Shown: positions 42,942 to 53,217, numbered from the stretch's first letter. The stretch: 64,000 nt of DNA from Chryseobacterium kimseyorum (GCF_025971945.1 NZ_JAPDHW010000005.1:62001-126000); one strand, 5' to 3'. Made by a program: numbers and translations. Notes: generated from the sequence alone by a model not told the origin.

Positions 42942-45122
42942 ATGAAATCAAAATTACTTAGTCTTTCCTGCCTGCTCCTCGCTATTCTCGGCTTTGGGCA
43001 GCAAAATTACTGGACAAAACTCAATCGGAACATTACAAGTGAAGTAAGAACGAGATGGACGAATCCAAAAGTTTTTTCTTTATACCAGTTAGATTTAGAG
43101 AAAATAAAAAATGATTTAAAAAATGCTCCAAAACGTTTTTCAGGTAACGAAAACCTAATAATTAAATTTCCAGATTCAGATGGAAATGTAAGAAATTATA
43201 TCGTTCAGGAAGCTTCTGTAATGGAACCTGAACTTCAGGCAAAATTCCCGGAAATCAGAACGTATACCGGTTGGGAAAAGGGTAAACCCGCCAACAGCAT
43301 CCGTTTCAGTGTGACTCCGGAAACGGGGATCAGCGCCATGTATTTTGATGGTTGGGACGTAAGTTATTTAGACAGCTACACCAAAGATAATTCATCATTT
43401 ATTCTGTACAAAAGAAAAGATTTACCGAAGAATGACAGACTTTTTGAATGCAATGTTGAAGATATATTAGATAAAAATACCAGTTTAAATACTGTTGCAA
43501 AGGCTCCGTTAGTATCCGATGGTTTTTTGAGAACCTACAGACTTGCCTTATCAGCAACAGGAGAATACACAACTTTTCATGGAGGGACCGTTCCGTTAGC
43601 GATGGCTGCCATGGTAACGACAATGAACAGAGTAAACGGAATTTATGAAAAAACAATTTCGGTCACCATGGTGATGGTTGCCAACAACAGCTCACTGATC
43701 TATGTAAATTCCGCCACAGATCCATTTACAAATGGAAATCCAAACTCGATGATCAGTCAGAATCAAACTAACACAACCTCAATAATCGGTTCAGCCAACT
43801 ATGACATAGGACATGTTTTTGGAACCAACAGTGGCGGCCTGGCAGGTTTGGGCGTTGTCTGCAACACATCAAATAAAGCACGAGGAGTTACAGGCTCTGG
43901 CGCACCTATCGGCGATCCTTTTGATGTAGATTATGTGGCTCATGAAATTGGTCATCAGTTTGGCGCAAACCATACCTTCAGAGATTGTGGCGGTAATGAG
44001 AATAATGCAACCGCTTACGAACCCGGAAGTGGTTCGACAATCATGGCTTATGCAGGAATATGTGGTTCTACATTAAACGTACAGAATTTGAGCAGCCCGT
44101 ACTTTCATGCAGCAAGTGTTGTTGAAATGAATGTTGTTATAAAAAGAGCAAACGACTGTTCTGTAAAAACATCAAATAACAACGGAGTTCCAACAGCTGA
44201 CGCAGGATCTGATTACACTATTCCTAACGGTACTGCATTTGTTCTAACGGGAACCGGTACTGATCCAAATAATGACCCGCTCACGTATTTATGGGAGCAG
44301 TATGATAACACCACAAATACACAACCGCCCGCTGCAACCTCTACAGTTGGGCCGGCATACCGTTCTCAGCTTCCTTCTGTTTCTGCTTCACGATATTTTC
44401 CTGTGATGTCATCAGTATTGGTCAATAACCTGATTCCAAAATGGGAGGTGACACCAAGTGTTGCAAGAACACTCAACTTCTCGCTATTGGTCAACGATAA
44501 TAAAGCTACAGGAAATCAGGCTGCCAATGATGCAATGATTGTTAATGTGACGAATGACGGACCATTCACGGTAACCTCTCAGCCAACCAACACATCGTAC
44601 AATGCTGCGAACCCAATTACTGTAACCTGGAATGTTGCAGGAACAAATGCGGGAACAATCAACACACAAAACGTAACGATACTGCTTTCAAAAGATAACG
44701 GTTTAACCTTTAACACCGTTTTGGCAGCAAGTGTCCCGAACAATGGTTCTGCAATTGTTAATTTACCTAACGAAAATATTTCATCGGCAAGAATTATGGT
44801 GAAAGCACTGGGAAATATCTATTTCGCTCTCAATCCTTCTTTTTTCTCAGTAACAAGTTTCCTGGCTACATCTGAAACAGGAACAGCCAGTTTCTCAATC
44901 TTCCCTAATCCTGCAAAAGATGAGGTTAATCTAAGACTGAAAAATCAGTCGGACTCGGGAAAATATTCTATGTATGACATGTCTGGTAAATTGGTGAAAG
45001 CTGGAGATATTAAAGGCGATACAAAAATCAGAACTGATGAATTTGAAACAGGAAATTATGTAATCACGGTACAGTTACAGAATGGTGAAATTTATAATGA
45101 AAAATTAATTATTAAAAAATAA
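42942..45122 (+). CDS. Secreted M12B/reprolysin-like metalloprotease with T9SS sorting domain
   Basis: This 726-residue protein has a signal peptide (MKSKLLSLSCLLLAILGFG), a pro-region, and a zinc protease domain with HEIGHQFGANH (His 334, 338 and 344, catalytic Glu 335). SSTIMAYAGICG-like Met-turn text follows at about 365-375. Beta-sandwich segments come next, the first of them (AGSDYTIPNGTAFVLTGTGT) PKD/cadherin-like. The end (about 650-726) has the type A T9SS sorting pattern (FSIFPNPAKDEVNLRL, YDMSGKLV, GNYVITVQ, EKLIIKK). It should be exported by type IX secretion and act outside the cell. Confidence 0.93.
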   Translation: MKSKLLSLSCLLLAILGFGQQNYWTKLNRNITSEVRTRWTNPKVFSLYQLDLEKIKNDLKNAPKRFSGNENLIIKFPDSDGNVRNYIVQEASVMEPELQAKFPEIRTYTGWEKGKPANSIRFSVTPETGISAMYFDGWDVSYLDSYTKDNSSFILYKRKDLPKNDRLFECNVEDILDKNTSLNTVAKAPLVSDGFLRTYRLALSATGEYTTFHGGTVPLAMAAMVTTMNRVNGIYEKTISVTMVMVANNSSLIYVNSATDPFTNGNPNSMISQNQTNTTSIIGSANYDIGHVFGTNSGGLAGLGVVCNTSNKARGVTGSGAPIGDPFDVDYVAHEIGHQFGANHTFRDCGGNENNATAYEPGSGSTIMAYAGICGSTLNVQNLSSPYFHAASVVEMNVVIKRANDCSVKTSNNNGVPTADAGSDYTIPNGTAFVLTGTGTDPNNDPLTYLWEQYDNTTNTQPPAATSTVGPAYRSQLPSVSASRYFPVMSSVLVNNLIPKWEVTPSVARTLNFSLLVNDNKATGNQAANDAMIVNVTNDGPFTVTSQPTNTSYNAANPITVTWNVAGTNAGTINTQNVTILLSKDNGLTFNTVLAASVPNNGSAIVNLPNENISSARIMVKALGNIYFALNPSFFSVTSFLATSETGTASFSIFPNPAKDEVNLRLKNQSDSGKYSMYDMSGKLVKAGDIKGDTKIRTDEFETGNYVITVQLQNGEIYNEKLIIKK

Positions 45123-45141
45123 CCGTCAATAAGCATCTTAA

Positions 45142-45179
45142 TAAAAGTGGTCTGGAAAATTCCGGCCACTTTTATTTTT
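45142..45179 (+). terminator. Terminator after the metalloprotease
   Basis: AAAAGTGG and CCACTTTT pair, with further GGAA/TTCC pairing around an internal mismatch. T-rich sequence follows. Confidence 0.8.
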
Positions 45180-45249
45180 GACAAAAATCATAAATTTATG
45201 TATAAAGAAAAAAGAACTTTCGGCTCAAAACTTGTACTTTTATAAGCTC

Positions 45250-46449
45250 ATGGAAAGGAAAATTTTACAACCAAGATTTAAAGATTCACAGCATTTTAAA
45301 GATTTTTGGACTAAAGGAAACGGTAAACACCTGATTGATTTTTCAGGTGCTGAAGTGGATTTTAAAGACTTCGACAAATTTTCAAAATATTTTTATCACG
45401 TTGATGAATTGGGGGACGAAGTTGTAAAAGAAGTGTACTTTACAAAAAAATACAGTGAAGCTTCCAGAGAGATTGAAAACTACATTCGAAATGGAGTTGC
45501 AGAGCATGAAGATGTTCCGGAAAGTGTACAAAAACTTTTCAGACAGACGCAGACCGTTCCGGATTGGCTTGATTATAATCTTCTTAAAAGCGGTGCAGAG
45601 CTCTGCATGCGCTGTAATCTTGATTCTCTGATTTCGCTTCGGGATTACTGCCTGATTGGCGGTTACGATTACGCTTACCTCAACAAACCGCTAATCGTCA
45701 CTGAAGCATTAAAAAAAGGAGCTGTAAAAAGACTTTCAGAGACACTGGATTTCTGGGTCAACGTGACCAGATATGACGCTTTAGAAGTTCATAAAAAAGG
45801 CTATGAGTTTGCGATTAAAACACGGTTGATTCACTCTTACGCAAGACTTTCCATTAAAAAACATTACAGAAACTGGGATACCGAAAACTGGGGTGAGCCG
45901 ATTAATTCTTGGGATATGATGGCGACCTACATTGGTTTTAGCCTTGTGTTTATGCACAGTCTGCACAAATTGGGAAACACCATCTCGAAAGAGGAAGAAA
46001 AAGGGCATTTCCACCTTTGGAAATACGTTGGTTATCTTTTGGGAATTCCGGAGGAACTTTTGCCAGACAATAAAAAACAGGCAACTGAATATTTCTATTT
46101 ATGGACTTCCATACAGCCCTCTTCCGATAAAGATTCTGTCCTGCTTGCACATTCGCTGCTGAATGAATCATTGGAAAATCCTATCTTAAAATATAAATTC
46201 CAGAGAAGAAACTTGCGCTATTTACACATTTGCTGTACATGGTATCTGTTGGGCGATGATGTCTGCAAAAGACTTCAGATTCCGGATGTTCCGTTCAAAA
46301 AAGGATTTCCGGTTACGAAAAGAATGATCAATAAAATATACGATTCTACGGTGAGCCGTGAAGCAAGAATACAGAAAGGAAATAAAGATCAAACAAAAGT
46401 TTTGGCAGATTACTTGAGAGTTACCCAAAATTCAAATTTTCATCACTAA
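45250..46449 (+). CDS. Oxygenase MpaB family (DUF2236) protein
   Basis: ATG 45250 (MERKILQPRFKDSQHF, 399 residues) was preferred to the longer frame, which begins inside the terminator region. The protein is helical. Typical family features are TRYDALEVHKKGYEFAIKTRLIHSYARL with conserved Arg and His, and NSWDMMATYIGFSLVFMHSLHKLG. DUF2236/MpaB-like proteins are heme-binding and include a latex-clearing oxygenase and a fungal acyl-chain cleaving enzyme. A substrate cannot be named here. It appears to be monocistronic. Confidence 0.82.
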   Translation: MERKILQPRFKDSQHFKDFWTKGNGKHLIDFSGAEVDFKDFDKFSKYFYHVDELGDEVVKEVYFTKKYSEASREIENYIRNGVAEHEDVPESVQKLFRQTQTVPDWLDYNLLKSGAELCMRCNLDSLISLRDYCLIGGYDYAYLNKPLIVTEALKKGAVKRLSETLDFWVNVTRYDALEVHKKGYEFAIKTRLIHSYARLSIKKHYRNWDTENWGEPINSWDMMATYIGFSLVFMHSLHKLGNTISKEEEKGHFHLWKYVGYLLGIPEELLPDNKKQATEYFYLWTSIQPSSDKDSVLLAHSLLNESLENPILKYKFQRRNLRYLHICCTWYLLGDDVCKRLQIPDVPFKKGFPVTKRMINKIYDSTVSREARIQKGNKDQTKVLADYLRVTQNSNFHH

Positions 46450-46470
46450 AACATTTCATAGTCATATTAG

Positions 46471-46576
46471 GAGCTTGATCCCGCTTGCACTACTCGCTTT
46501 TCTGTGGATTTGGCGGCGGCGTGCCGCCGCCAAATCCACAGAAAGAGCTCAAACAGGCCGTTTAATCGGGGCTAAA
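46471..46576. repeat. Flavobacterial intergenic palindromic element with 22-bp stem
   Basis: Conserved-looking ends (GAGCTTGATCCCGCTTGCAC and AATCGGGGCTAA) surround a near-perfect hairpin at 46499-46544. Its stem core TCTGTGGATTTGGCGGCGGC is mirrored after a 2-nt centre. The GC-rich centre contrasts with the AT-rich surroundings. I have seen similar GGAGCT...ATCGGGGCTA elements in Chryseobacterium-type genomes as dispersed intergenic units. Confidence 0.75.
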
Positions 46577-46760
46577 TAATCACTCCATTTTTGTCCTTCA
46601 ACCGAATCTCAACCTCCACACAAAGAATTCTTTTTTACAGAAAATCTTTCGTCAAACTACATTCGGTCAATCTCAACTTTAAACTGAAACTTTATCATTT
46701 TTTAACGCTAAAAACAATTCCCTGAAACAAATAATATTAGCTTTTGAACTTAAAATTATG

Positions 46761-46768
46761 TAATTTTG
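46761..46768 (+). promoter_or_regulatory. -7 box of recA
   Basis: TAATTTTG fits TAnnTTTG 20 bases before the recA ATG. A TTG lies 14 bases further upstream, slightly closer than usual. I see no recognised SOS box in 46577-46788. Confidence 0.45.
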
Positions 46769-46788
46769 ATAAATTATTTTAACGACAT

Positions 46789-47796
46789 ATGAGCAACATA
46801 GATGATAAGAAAAAAGCACTTGCATTGGTGCTTGACAAGCTAGATAAAACATACGGAAAAGGGACTGTAATGACGTTGGGAGACAGTGCAATTGACACTA
46901 CCATCGAAGTTATTCCTTCCGGATCATTAGGATTAGACATCGCTTTGGGCGTTGGCGGATATCCAAGAGGAAGAATCATTGAGATCTACGGACCGGAATC
47001 TTCAGGTAAAACAACATTAACTTTACACGCAATCGCAGAAGCTCAGAAAGCTGGTGGAATTGCAGCATTTATCGATGCCGAGCACGCTTTCGACAGAGGT
47101 TACGCAGGGAAGTTGGGAATCGATCTTGAAAACCTGATTATTTCTCAGCCAGACAACGGTGAACAGGCGTTGGAAATTGCCGACAACCTGATCCGTTCTG
47201 GTGCAATTGACATTGTGGTTATTGACTCGGTAGCAGCATTGACTCCAAAAGCAGAGATTGAAGGTGAAATGGGAGATTCTAAAATGGGTCTTCACGCAAG
47301 ATTGATGTCTCAGGCTTTGAGAAAATTAACGGCAACAATTTCAAGAACAAAATGTACCGTAATCTTCATCAACCAGTTGAGAGAAAAAATCGGTGTAATG
47401 TTCGGAAATCCTGAAACAACTACCGGTGGTAATGCATTGAAGTTTTACGCTTCGGTAAGAGTTGATATCAGAAAAGCAAGTGCGCCAATTAAAAATGGTG
47501 ATGAAGCTGTTGGTAGCCGTGTAAAAGTGAAGATTGTGAAAAACAAAGTAGCTCCACCTTTCAAAATGGCAGAATTTGACATTATGTATGGTGAAGGAGT
47601 TTCTAAAACCGGTGAAATCTTAGATACGGCAGTAGATATGGGAATCGTGAAGAAAAGCGGTTCTTGGTTCAGCTACGGCGAAACTAAACTAGGACAGGGT
47701 CGTGACGGTGTTAGAGATTTATTGAAAGATAATCCTGAACTGGCAGAAGAACTTGAAAACAAAGTAAAAGAAGAAATCATCAACAAAAAGAATTAA
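46789..47796 (+). CDS. recA: Recombinase RecA
   Basis: This 335-residue ATPase drives homologous recombination and the SOS response. It shows [18 protein letters not shown] leading to Walker A (GPESSGKTT, 68-76), the strand [15 protein letters not shown] (Walker B), the L1/L2 loops around [15 protein letters not shown] and [25 protein letters not shown], and the C-terminal [16 protein letters not shown]. The acidic tail ends in INKKN. The protein is complete and typical, and an intrinsic terminator follows. Confidence 0.98.
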   Translation: MSNIDDKKKALALVLDKLDKTYGKGTVMTLGDSAIDTTIEVIPSGSLGLDIALGVGGYPRGRIIEIYGPESSGKTTLTLHAIAEAQKAGGIAAFIDAEHAFDRGYAGKLGIDLENLIISQPDNGEQALEIADNLIRSGAIDIVVIDSVAALTPKAEIEGEMGDSKMGLHARLMSQALRKLTATISRTKCTVIFINQLREKIGVMFGNPETTTGGNALKFYASVRVDIRKASAPIKNGDEAVGSRVKVKIVKNKVAPPFKMAEFDIMYGEGVSKTGEILDTAVDMGIVKKSGSWFSYGETKLGQGRDGVRDLLKDNPELAEELENKVKEEIINKKN

Positions 47797-47816
47797 TTTT
47801 CTTTTGATTGAAATAT

Positions 47817-47847
47817 AAAAGACAGCTGAGAGGCTGTCTTTTTTTTT
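47817..47847 (+). terminator. Terminator of recA
   Basis: AAAGACAGC / GCTGTCTTT with loop TGAGAG and nine T follows the recA stop by about 20 bases. Confidence 0.9.
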
Positions 47848-47865
47848 GATAAGTAATCGAATAAT

Positions 47866-49296
47866 TTAAACCAGATTCTTCAGCCAAAGCTCCATATTTT
47901 CCTCAGGCAAAATGCCGAGTTTCTTTCTTAGATTATACTTTCGGCTTCGTACGGTGTTGACAGATTTAAAGGTATAAGTTGCAATATCTTTCGAGTTAAA
48001 GCCTAAATAAAAATAAGCCAGAAGCGTGAGTTCTGAAACCCTGAATTTCGGATCGATTTTTAGAAGTTGCGCTATAAATTCGGGATAAACCTCTTTAAAA
48101 CGTGTGAAAAATTCAACACTGTTGTCTTTGGCAAGCTGAATAACCTCTTCGAAAGACTCATTAATTTTCAGTTTAAGCTCCTGCGTCTGGATCTCATTTT
48201 TGGAAATGATTTCCAGCTTTTCTTCCCTGTTGGATTTTGATATTCTCCGTAGTATAAAATAACTCAATAAAAGTATAATGATGAGAACAATGATAATAAG
48301 ATAGAGATACGTTTTCTCTTTTTTCACTACCTTATCCTTTTCCCTCAAAATCTGTTTTACAGGTGTTTCCTGAATTTTCTTATGCTCAAGAGACAGGCTG
48401 TCATTGATCTTCGAATATTTCTCTAAGCTCTTGCCTGCATTTTCATTATCTTTATTAGCTTTATAAACCTCATAGAGTAACTTGTTCGTATCTAAAATAT
48501 CTTTTGGCTTTTTTAAGTACTCTGATATTTCGAGAGACTGTGTGTAATAAGAGATCGCCCTGTCATAATCCTTTTTCTCAAAATAATATCTTCCGTAATT
48601 CCTCAGTAAAATTGATTTTTGAAAAATAGGCAACTTCCCGGCATTGAACAGTTCCTCCCCTTTTTTGAGATAAAATTGAGCAGAATCCAGATTTTTACGA
48701 TATACTGTAAAATATTTTGCAAGCCTGGAAGCAGAATACGTATCAGGGTTGATTTTGTAGCTATCATGAAGATCAATGTACAAATTATTGAACTGCTTGT
48801 TCTCCTCATAGATCGAGCTTCTGAGACCATACAGGTATTGTAGTAATGCAACTTTTGATTTTTCGTCTTTAATATTTTCACTTAAATCAATACTTTTCGT
48901 GTAATACTCAATTGCTTTCTGAGTGAAACCTAGAGCATAATAATTTCTACCGTATTCGCCAAGGATTTTAGCTTCGATTTCGGTATTATGGAAATCTTGA
49001 TTTCCTTTCTCTGCCAGTTCGAGATATTCAATACTTTCTTTCGCCCTTGAAAGATTAGAAAGAACATTCGCCGTCTGAACGTATGCATGAAGCAGTTCCT
49101 GCCGATTGCCGCCGTCTTTATTATCCTCTATAAATTTCTTGTATAAAATAAGCGCATCCCCGAACTTACCATCTTTTCTGAGTTGGGAAATTTTACGGTT
49201 AAAATCTTCAACCTCTCTCTTCGAATATTGCGAAAAAAAGAATAGAGGAAGAAAAAGGAGAATTGCAAAGATATTTTTACACGTCATTGTTTTCAT
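47866..49296 (-). CDS. TPR-repeat membrane protein with C-terminal LuxR-type HTH
   Basis: ATG 49296 gives 476 residues with a signal peptide or anchor (KNIFAILLFLPLFFFSQ); a longer frame adds 28 unconvincing residues. The outer/periplasmic part holds five or so TPR units (about 25-300). A transmembrane helix (about 330-350, LIIIVLIIILLLSYFIL) comes next, then a short coil and a LuxR-like DNA-binding domain (LTLLAYFYLGFNSKDIATYTFKSVNTVRSRKY region, C-terminal 60 residues). This is the flavobacterial class of TPR regulators that signal across the membrane directly to DNA. Target genes are unknown. Confidence 0.85.
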   Translation of the reverse strand: MKTMTCKNIFAILLFLPLFFFSQYSKREVEDFNRKISQLRKDGKFGDALILYKKFIEDNKDGGNRQELLHAYVQTANVLSNLSRAKESIEYLELAEKGNQDFHNTEIEAKILGEYGRNYYALGFTQKAIEYYTKSIDLSENIKDEKSKVALLQYLYGLRSSIYEENKQFNNLYIDLHDSYKINPDTYSASRLAKYFTVYRKNLDSAQFYLKKGEELFNAGKLPIFQKSILLRNYGRYYFEKKDYDRAISYYTQSLEISEYLKKPKDILDTNKLLYEVYKANKDNENAGKSLEKYSKINDSLSLEHKKIQETPVKQILREKDKVVKKEKTYLYLIIIVLIIILLLSYFILRRISKSNREEKLEIISKNEIQTQELKLKINESFEEVIQLAKDNSVEFFTRFKEVYPEFIAQLLKIDPKFRVSELTLLAYFYLGFNSKDIATYTFKSVNTVRSRKYNLRKKLGILPEENMELWLKNLV

Positions 49297-50203
49297 TTTT
49301 AATGCTTCTTGCTCAGCTGACAAGGAGCTTTTTCCCCGAAATAATTGTGTTGAAATATTGTGTTTGAATATTGGCTGCAAATATAAACTATGTCGAATAA
49401 GTTATAAATTATTTTGCTTATAACTGTGAAAAACTGACAAAAATCTACGTCAATAAACAATTTGAGAACAACAAAAATAGAACCACAGAAAAATGTATGG
49501 TTCACAAATATTCAAATTTAAACTGCGGTTTCGATCCGAATAATTTTACGTGTTTAGTCAAAAACAGATAATGACTGTTAAGTATTTAAAAAATAATCCT
49601 GAGATAAAAGTTTAACGTACAGAACGTGTATTTTTTGCCGAATGAAACTTTTAAAATCAAGCATTATTTGATTACAAACATTCTGATTTTCTTATCCTCT
49701 CTTAATAACAAAATTTGTTATCGAGAGATGCTCTTTAATTCATGACTGTAGATAATAGCTCTCTTTTTCTTCTTCTAAATAGAAAATAGATAGATAAAAA
49801 AAGACACCGAGCATCTTCCTGATTAAGGAGTGTATACTCGGTGTCTTAAAAAATCATTTGTGTTTGTTTGATGAGACAAAGTAAATACAAAATAAAGATA
49901 CTATAAGAAAAAGCAATGTATTATCTATGTATTAGTTTTATTTAAAATACTATTAATCAATACAGTAAATTTAAATTATACTTAATTTCACAAATGCTTT
50001 TCGAGGTTATTGATTATTACCTGAACAATCAAAACATAGTATAAATTGACAATTGCAAAAAAGTGAATGATGAATTTAGGAACTTTTGTTCTAAAGTTTC
50101 CCTCAAGTAACAATACTGATTTTTAATAAAAGACAATTTGTCACTTTCCGCTCAATGGTATTTGTTTTGAGAATTGATAATCAAATTTAAAAATCAAAAA
50201 AAA
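49297..50203. other. Long intergenic region (about 900 bp)
   Basis: AT-rich DNA between the divergent regulator and htpG. I found no frame longer than about 30 codons that looks coding. The only strong structure is the inverted repeat at 49801-49847. The right end holds the htpG leader (50060-50203). A spacer this long could hide a small RNA. Confidence 0.55.
49801..49847. repeat. Inverted repeat AAGACACCGAG / CTCGGTGTCTT
   Basis: Perfect 11-bp arms surround a 25-nt centre that itself has TTCCT/AGGAG complementarity. A- and T-rich runs flank both sides. It may be a terminator for an unseen transcript. Confidence 0.6.
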
Positions 50204-52096
50204 ATGACAAAAGGAAATATCAATGTTTCGGTGGAAAATATTTTTCCGTTGATTAAGAAATTTTTGTACAGCGATCACGAAATATTTTTAAGAGAATTAA
50301 TTTCAAATGCAACTGATGCAACTTTGAAATTGAAGCATTTAACCAACATCGGTGAAGCACAGGTTGCCTACGGAAATCCGAAAATCGAGGTGAAAATCGA
50401 TAAGGAAAACAAAAAACTTCACATTATCGACCAGGGATTGGGAATGACCGGCGAGGAAGTTGAAAAATACATCAACCAGGTAGCATTTTCCGGAGCTGAA
50501 GAGTTTTTAGATAAATACAAAGATTCCGCAAAAGATTCAGGAATTATCGGACACTTTGGTCTAGGTTTCTATTCGGCTTTCATGGTTGCGGAAAAGGTAG
50601 AAATCATCTCCAAATCGTATAAAGACGAGCCAGCAGTTCACTGGACATGCGACGGAAGTCCGGAATTTACTTTAGAAGAAACGACAGCAAAAACTGACAG
50701 AGGAACAGAGATCATTCTTCACATCGCCGAAGATTCTACAGAGTTTTTAGAAGAAAACAGAATCCGTGAGCTGTTGACGAAATACAACAAATTCATGCCA
50801 GTTCCTATTAAATTCGGAACAAAAACTGAGACACTTCCTTTACCTGAAGGCGCTGCCGAAGATGCCGTTGCCGAAACGGTTGAGGTTGATAATATCGTAA
50901 ACAACCCAACTCCGGCTTGGACGAAATCTCCAAGTGAGTTGAAAGATGAAGATTACAAATCTTTCTACCACGAATTGTATCCGATGCAGTTTGAGGAGCC
51001 TTTATTTAATATTCATTTGAATGTTGATTATCCGTTCAATTTAACAGGAGTTTTGTACTTCCCGAAACTTGCGAATAATTTAAATATCGAAAAAGATAAA
51101 ATCCAACTCTATCAAAATCAGGTTTTCGTAACCGATGAGGTAAAAGGAATTGTTCCTGACTTCTTGATGTTGTTGAGAGGTGTGATCGATTCTCCGGATA
51201 TCCCGTTGAATGTTTCGCGCTCTTACCTACAGGCAGACGGTGCTGTGAAGAAAATTTCTTCTTACATCACTAAAAAAGTAGCCGACAAAATGGTTTCTCT
51301 GATCAATGAAAACCGCGAAGATTACGACAAAAAATGGAATGACATTAAAATTGTTATCGAGTACGGAATGATTTCCGAAGACAAATTTTTCGAGAAATCT
51401 GACAAATTTGCACTCTACCCGACTACCGACGGAAAATATTTCCTTTGGAATGAGTTAGAGGAAAAAATTAAACTTAATCAAACTGACAAAGACGGAAACT
51501 TAGTCATTCTTTACGCGACAAACGCCGATGAACAGCACTCTTACATCCAGTCTGCAAAAGATAAAGGTTATGAGGTTATTCTTTTAGATTCACCGATTGT
51601 TCCGCATTTGATTCAGAAACTGGAAACTTCAAAGGAGAAAATTTCCTTCGCAAGAGTTGATGCAGATCACGTGAATAATCTGATTAAAAAAGACGAACCT
51701 GCAATTTCTAAATTAAACGAAACTGAAAAGGAAACGCTGAAGAAGAATGTTGAAGAGTCTATTAATGACAAGAAATTTACGGTTCAGTTAGAAGATTTAG
51801 ACAGCACTGACGCTCCTTTTACCATTACCCAGCCGGAATTCATGCGTCGTATGAAAGATATGCAGGCAACTGGCGGTGGCGGTATGTTCGGCATGGGAGG
51901 TTTCCCTGAAATGTATAACTTGGTCGTAAACTCCAACAGCGAATTTGCAACTAAAATTTTAGCAAATGAAAATGCTGACGAGAAAAGTTCTCAGATTAAA
52001 TACGCTTTAGATTTGGCAAAACTATCTCAGAATTTACTGAAAGGAAAAGACCTGACTGATTTTATCCAGAGAAGTTATCAGCAATTGGGTAAATAA
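50204..52096 (+). CDS. htpG: Molecular chaperone HtpG (Hsp90)
   Basis: ATG 50204 (MTKGNINVSVENIFPL, 630 residues) was preferred to an upstream TTG. The N-terminal GHKL ATPase domain shows LRELISNATDATLKL, DQGLGMTGEEVEKYI, IGHFGLGFYSAFMVA and GTEIILHI. The middle domain starts near 225, with FNLTGVLYFPKLA and LPLNVSRSYLQ-type text (PLNVSRSYLQ). The C-terminal dimer domain ends in FIQRSYQQLGK. A Gly/Met-rich insert (GGGGMFGMGGFPEMY) near residue 560 is usual in Bacteroidota. It folds client proteins in the cytosol. A 22-bp stem terminator follows. Confidence 0.97.
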   Translation: MTKGNINVSVENIFPLIKKFLYSDHEIFLRELISNATDATLKLKHLTNIGEAQVAYGNPKIEVKIDKENKKLHIIDQGLGMTGEEVEKYINQVAFSGAEEFLDKYKDSAKDSGIIGHFGLGFYSAFMVAEKVEIISKSYKDEPAVHWTCDGSPEFTLEETTAKTDRGTEIILHIAEDSTEFLEENRIRELLTKYNKFMPVPIKFGTKTETLPLPEGAAEDAVAETVEVDNIVNNPTPAWTKSPSELKDEDYKSFYHELYPMQFEEPLFNIHLNVDYPFNLTGVLYFPKLANNLNIEKDKIQLYQNQVFVTDEVKGIVPDFLMLLRGVIDSPDIPLNVSRSYLQADGAVKKISSYITKKVADKMVSLINENREDYDKKWNDIKIVIEYGMISEDKFFEKSDKFALYPTTDGKYFLWNELEEKIKLNQTDKDGNLVILYATNADEQHSYIQSAKDKGYEVILLDSPIVPHLIQKLETSKEKISFARVDADHVNNLIKKDEPAISKLNETEKETLKKNVEESINDKKFTVQLEDLDSTDAPFTITQPEFMRRMKDMQATGGGGMFGMGGFPEMYNLVVNSNSEFATKILANENADEKSSQIKYALDLAKLSQNLLKGKDLTDFIQRSYQQLGK

Positions 52097-52150
52097 TTTT
52101 TGATTGCAATTAAAACAAACTTTGTGTACTGACAAAATACACTAGGTTCT

Positions 52151-52197
52151 TATAAAAAGTATCGGCGGGGCCAAAGGCCCCGCCGATACTTTTTATA
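52151..52197. terminator. Bidirectional terminator with a 22-bp perfect stem
   Basis: The stem core AAAAGTATCGGCGGGGCC and its complement enclose an AAA loop. A- and T-runs are part of the stem ends. It lies between the convergent htpG and the hydrolase gene. Confidence 0.93.
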
Positions 52198-52211
52198 AAT
52201 CTTCAGAAAAT

Positions 52212-53009
52212 TTATTTAATTAAATCTTCTACAGCTTTCACAACCTCAGCCGGCTTTTCTGTTACAGCACTCAGGTGATCCGCAGTAAACTCTAAAAACT
52301 GTTTCGGTTCAGAAGCATTCTTATAAACTTCTTCGCCTTGAGAAAAAGGAACAGTTTTATCATTTTTGCTGTAGATAAAAAGTTTTGGAAGACCTTCTGT
52401 AAATTTTACATCTTCTTTGGCTGCGTACACAGATGACAACATTTTGGCTAATGCATCTTTAAACTGAGGAGCAAAAACAGCTGCGATGTCTGCAAAAGAT
52501 GACATTCCTCCGTCGATCACCAATCCTGATATTTTGTCCTTATTTGTTCTGGCTAAATGTGCTGAGATTTGAGATCCTAGTGAAGCACCATAAACAATAA
52601 TCTTTGTATTTTTCACATCATTTCTTTTGGTAATAAGATCAAAAAACTTTTGTCCGTCAGCTGCAACATTAACGTGAGTTGGTATACCGGTAGATTTTCC
52701 GTATCCTCTGAAATCGACCATGGCAACCTGAAAACCATTTTCAACCAAAGGTTTAACCATAAAAACATAGGAAGAAACATTTCCGCCTGCCCCATGAAAA
52801 AACAGAATCGTTGCTTTTGGTTTTTCAACTTTTGGCTTTAAGAAAATTGCCGTAATGGTATCTTTTTCGACAGGAATTGAAATATCTTCAAATTTTAAAT
52901 CAATTGGCTTTAAATTTTTGCTGGGCTGATAAAATTTGTCATCGATCTGAGCCTGAAAAAATTGAACAAGAAGAAGAGATAAAAGAGTAATTATAGCTTT
53001 GGCTTTCAT
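52212..53009 (-). CDS. Secreted alpha/beta hydrolase
   Basis: This 265-residue protein has a signal peptide (AIITLLSLLLVQFFQAQ). Motifs are FFHGAGGN (oxyanion loop), VAMVDFRGYGKSTG, the nucleophile elbow YGASLGSQ with Ser 147-type position, and a C-terminal ADHLS with the likely catalytic His. IYSKNDKTVPFSQ supplies the Asp segment. It resembles the BAAT/dienelactone-type or YfhR/Bem46-type hydrolases. A periplasmic location is inferred from the signal peptide; the substrate is unknown. It is a single gene. Confidence 0.88.
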   Translation of the reverse strand: MKAKAIITLLSLLLVQFFQAQIDDKFYQPSKNLKPIDLKFEDISIPVEKDTITAIFLKPKVEKPKATILFFHGAGGNVSSYVFMVKPLVENGFQVAMVDFRGYGKSTGIPTHVNVAADGQKFFDLITKRNDVKNTKIIVYGASLGSQISAHLARTNKDKISGLVIDGGMSSFADIAAVFAPQFKDALAKMLSSVYAAKEDVKFTEGLPKLFIYSKNDKTVPFSQGEEVYKNASEPKQFLEFTADHLSAVTEKPAEVVKAVEDLIK

Positions 53010-53209
53010 AATATTGTTTTTAATGATGAAGCAAATCTAATATTTATCGCTTATTTTCTAAAATATTAATCACTGAATGGTTATTTTTAAATACTCAACC
53101 GTTGATTTTAATGATCAGGCATCTTAAAGAAGCTTCGACAGCTACAAATCCTAATTTAATTTTTCACATTAAATAGAATTTTAGTTTTCTATTTAATTTC
53201 TAAAAATCT

Positions 53210-53217
53210 TACATTTG
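53210..53217 (+). promoter_or_regulatory. -7 box of the GIDE-LemA operon
   Basis: TACATTTG matches TAnnTTTG, 18 bases before the ATG at 53236. No TTG is seen at the usual -33 distance. Confidence 0.45.
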
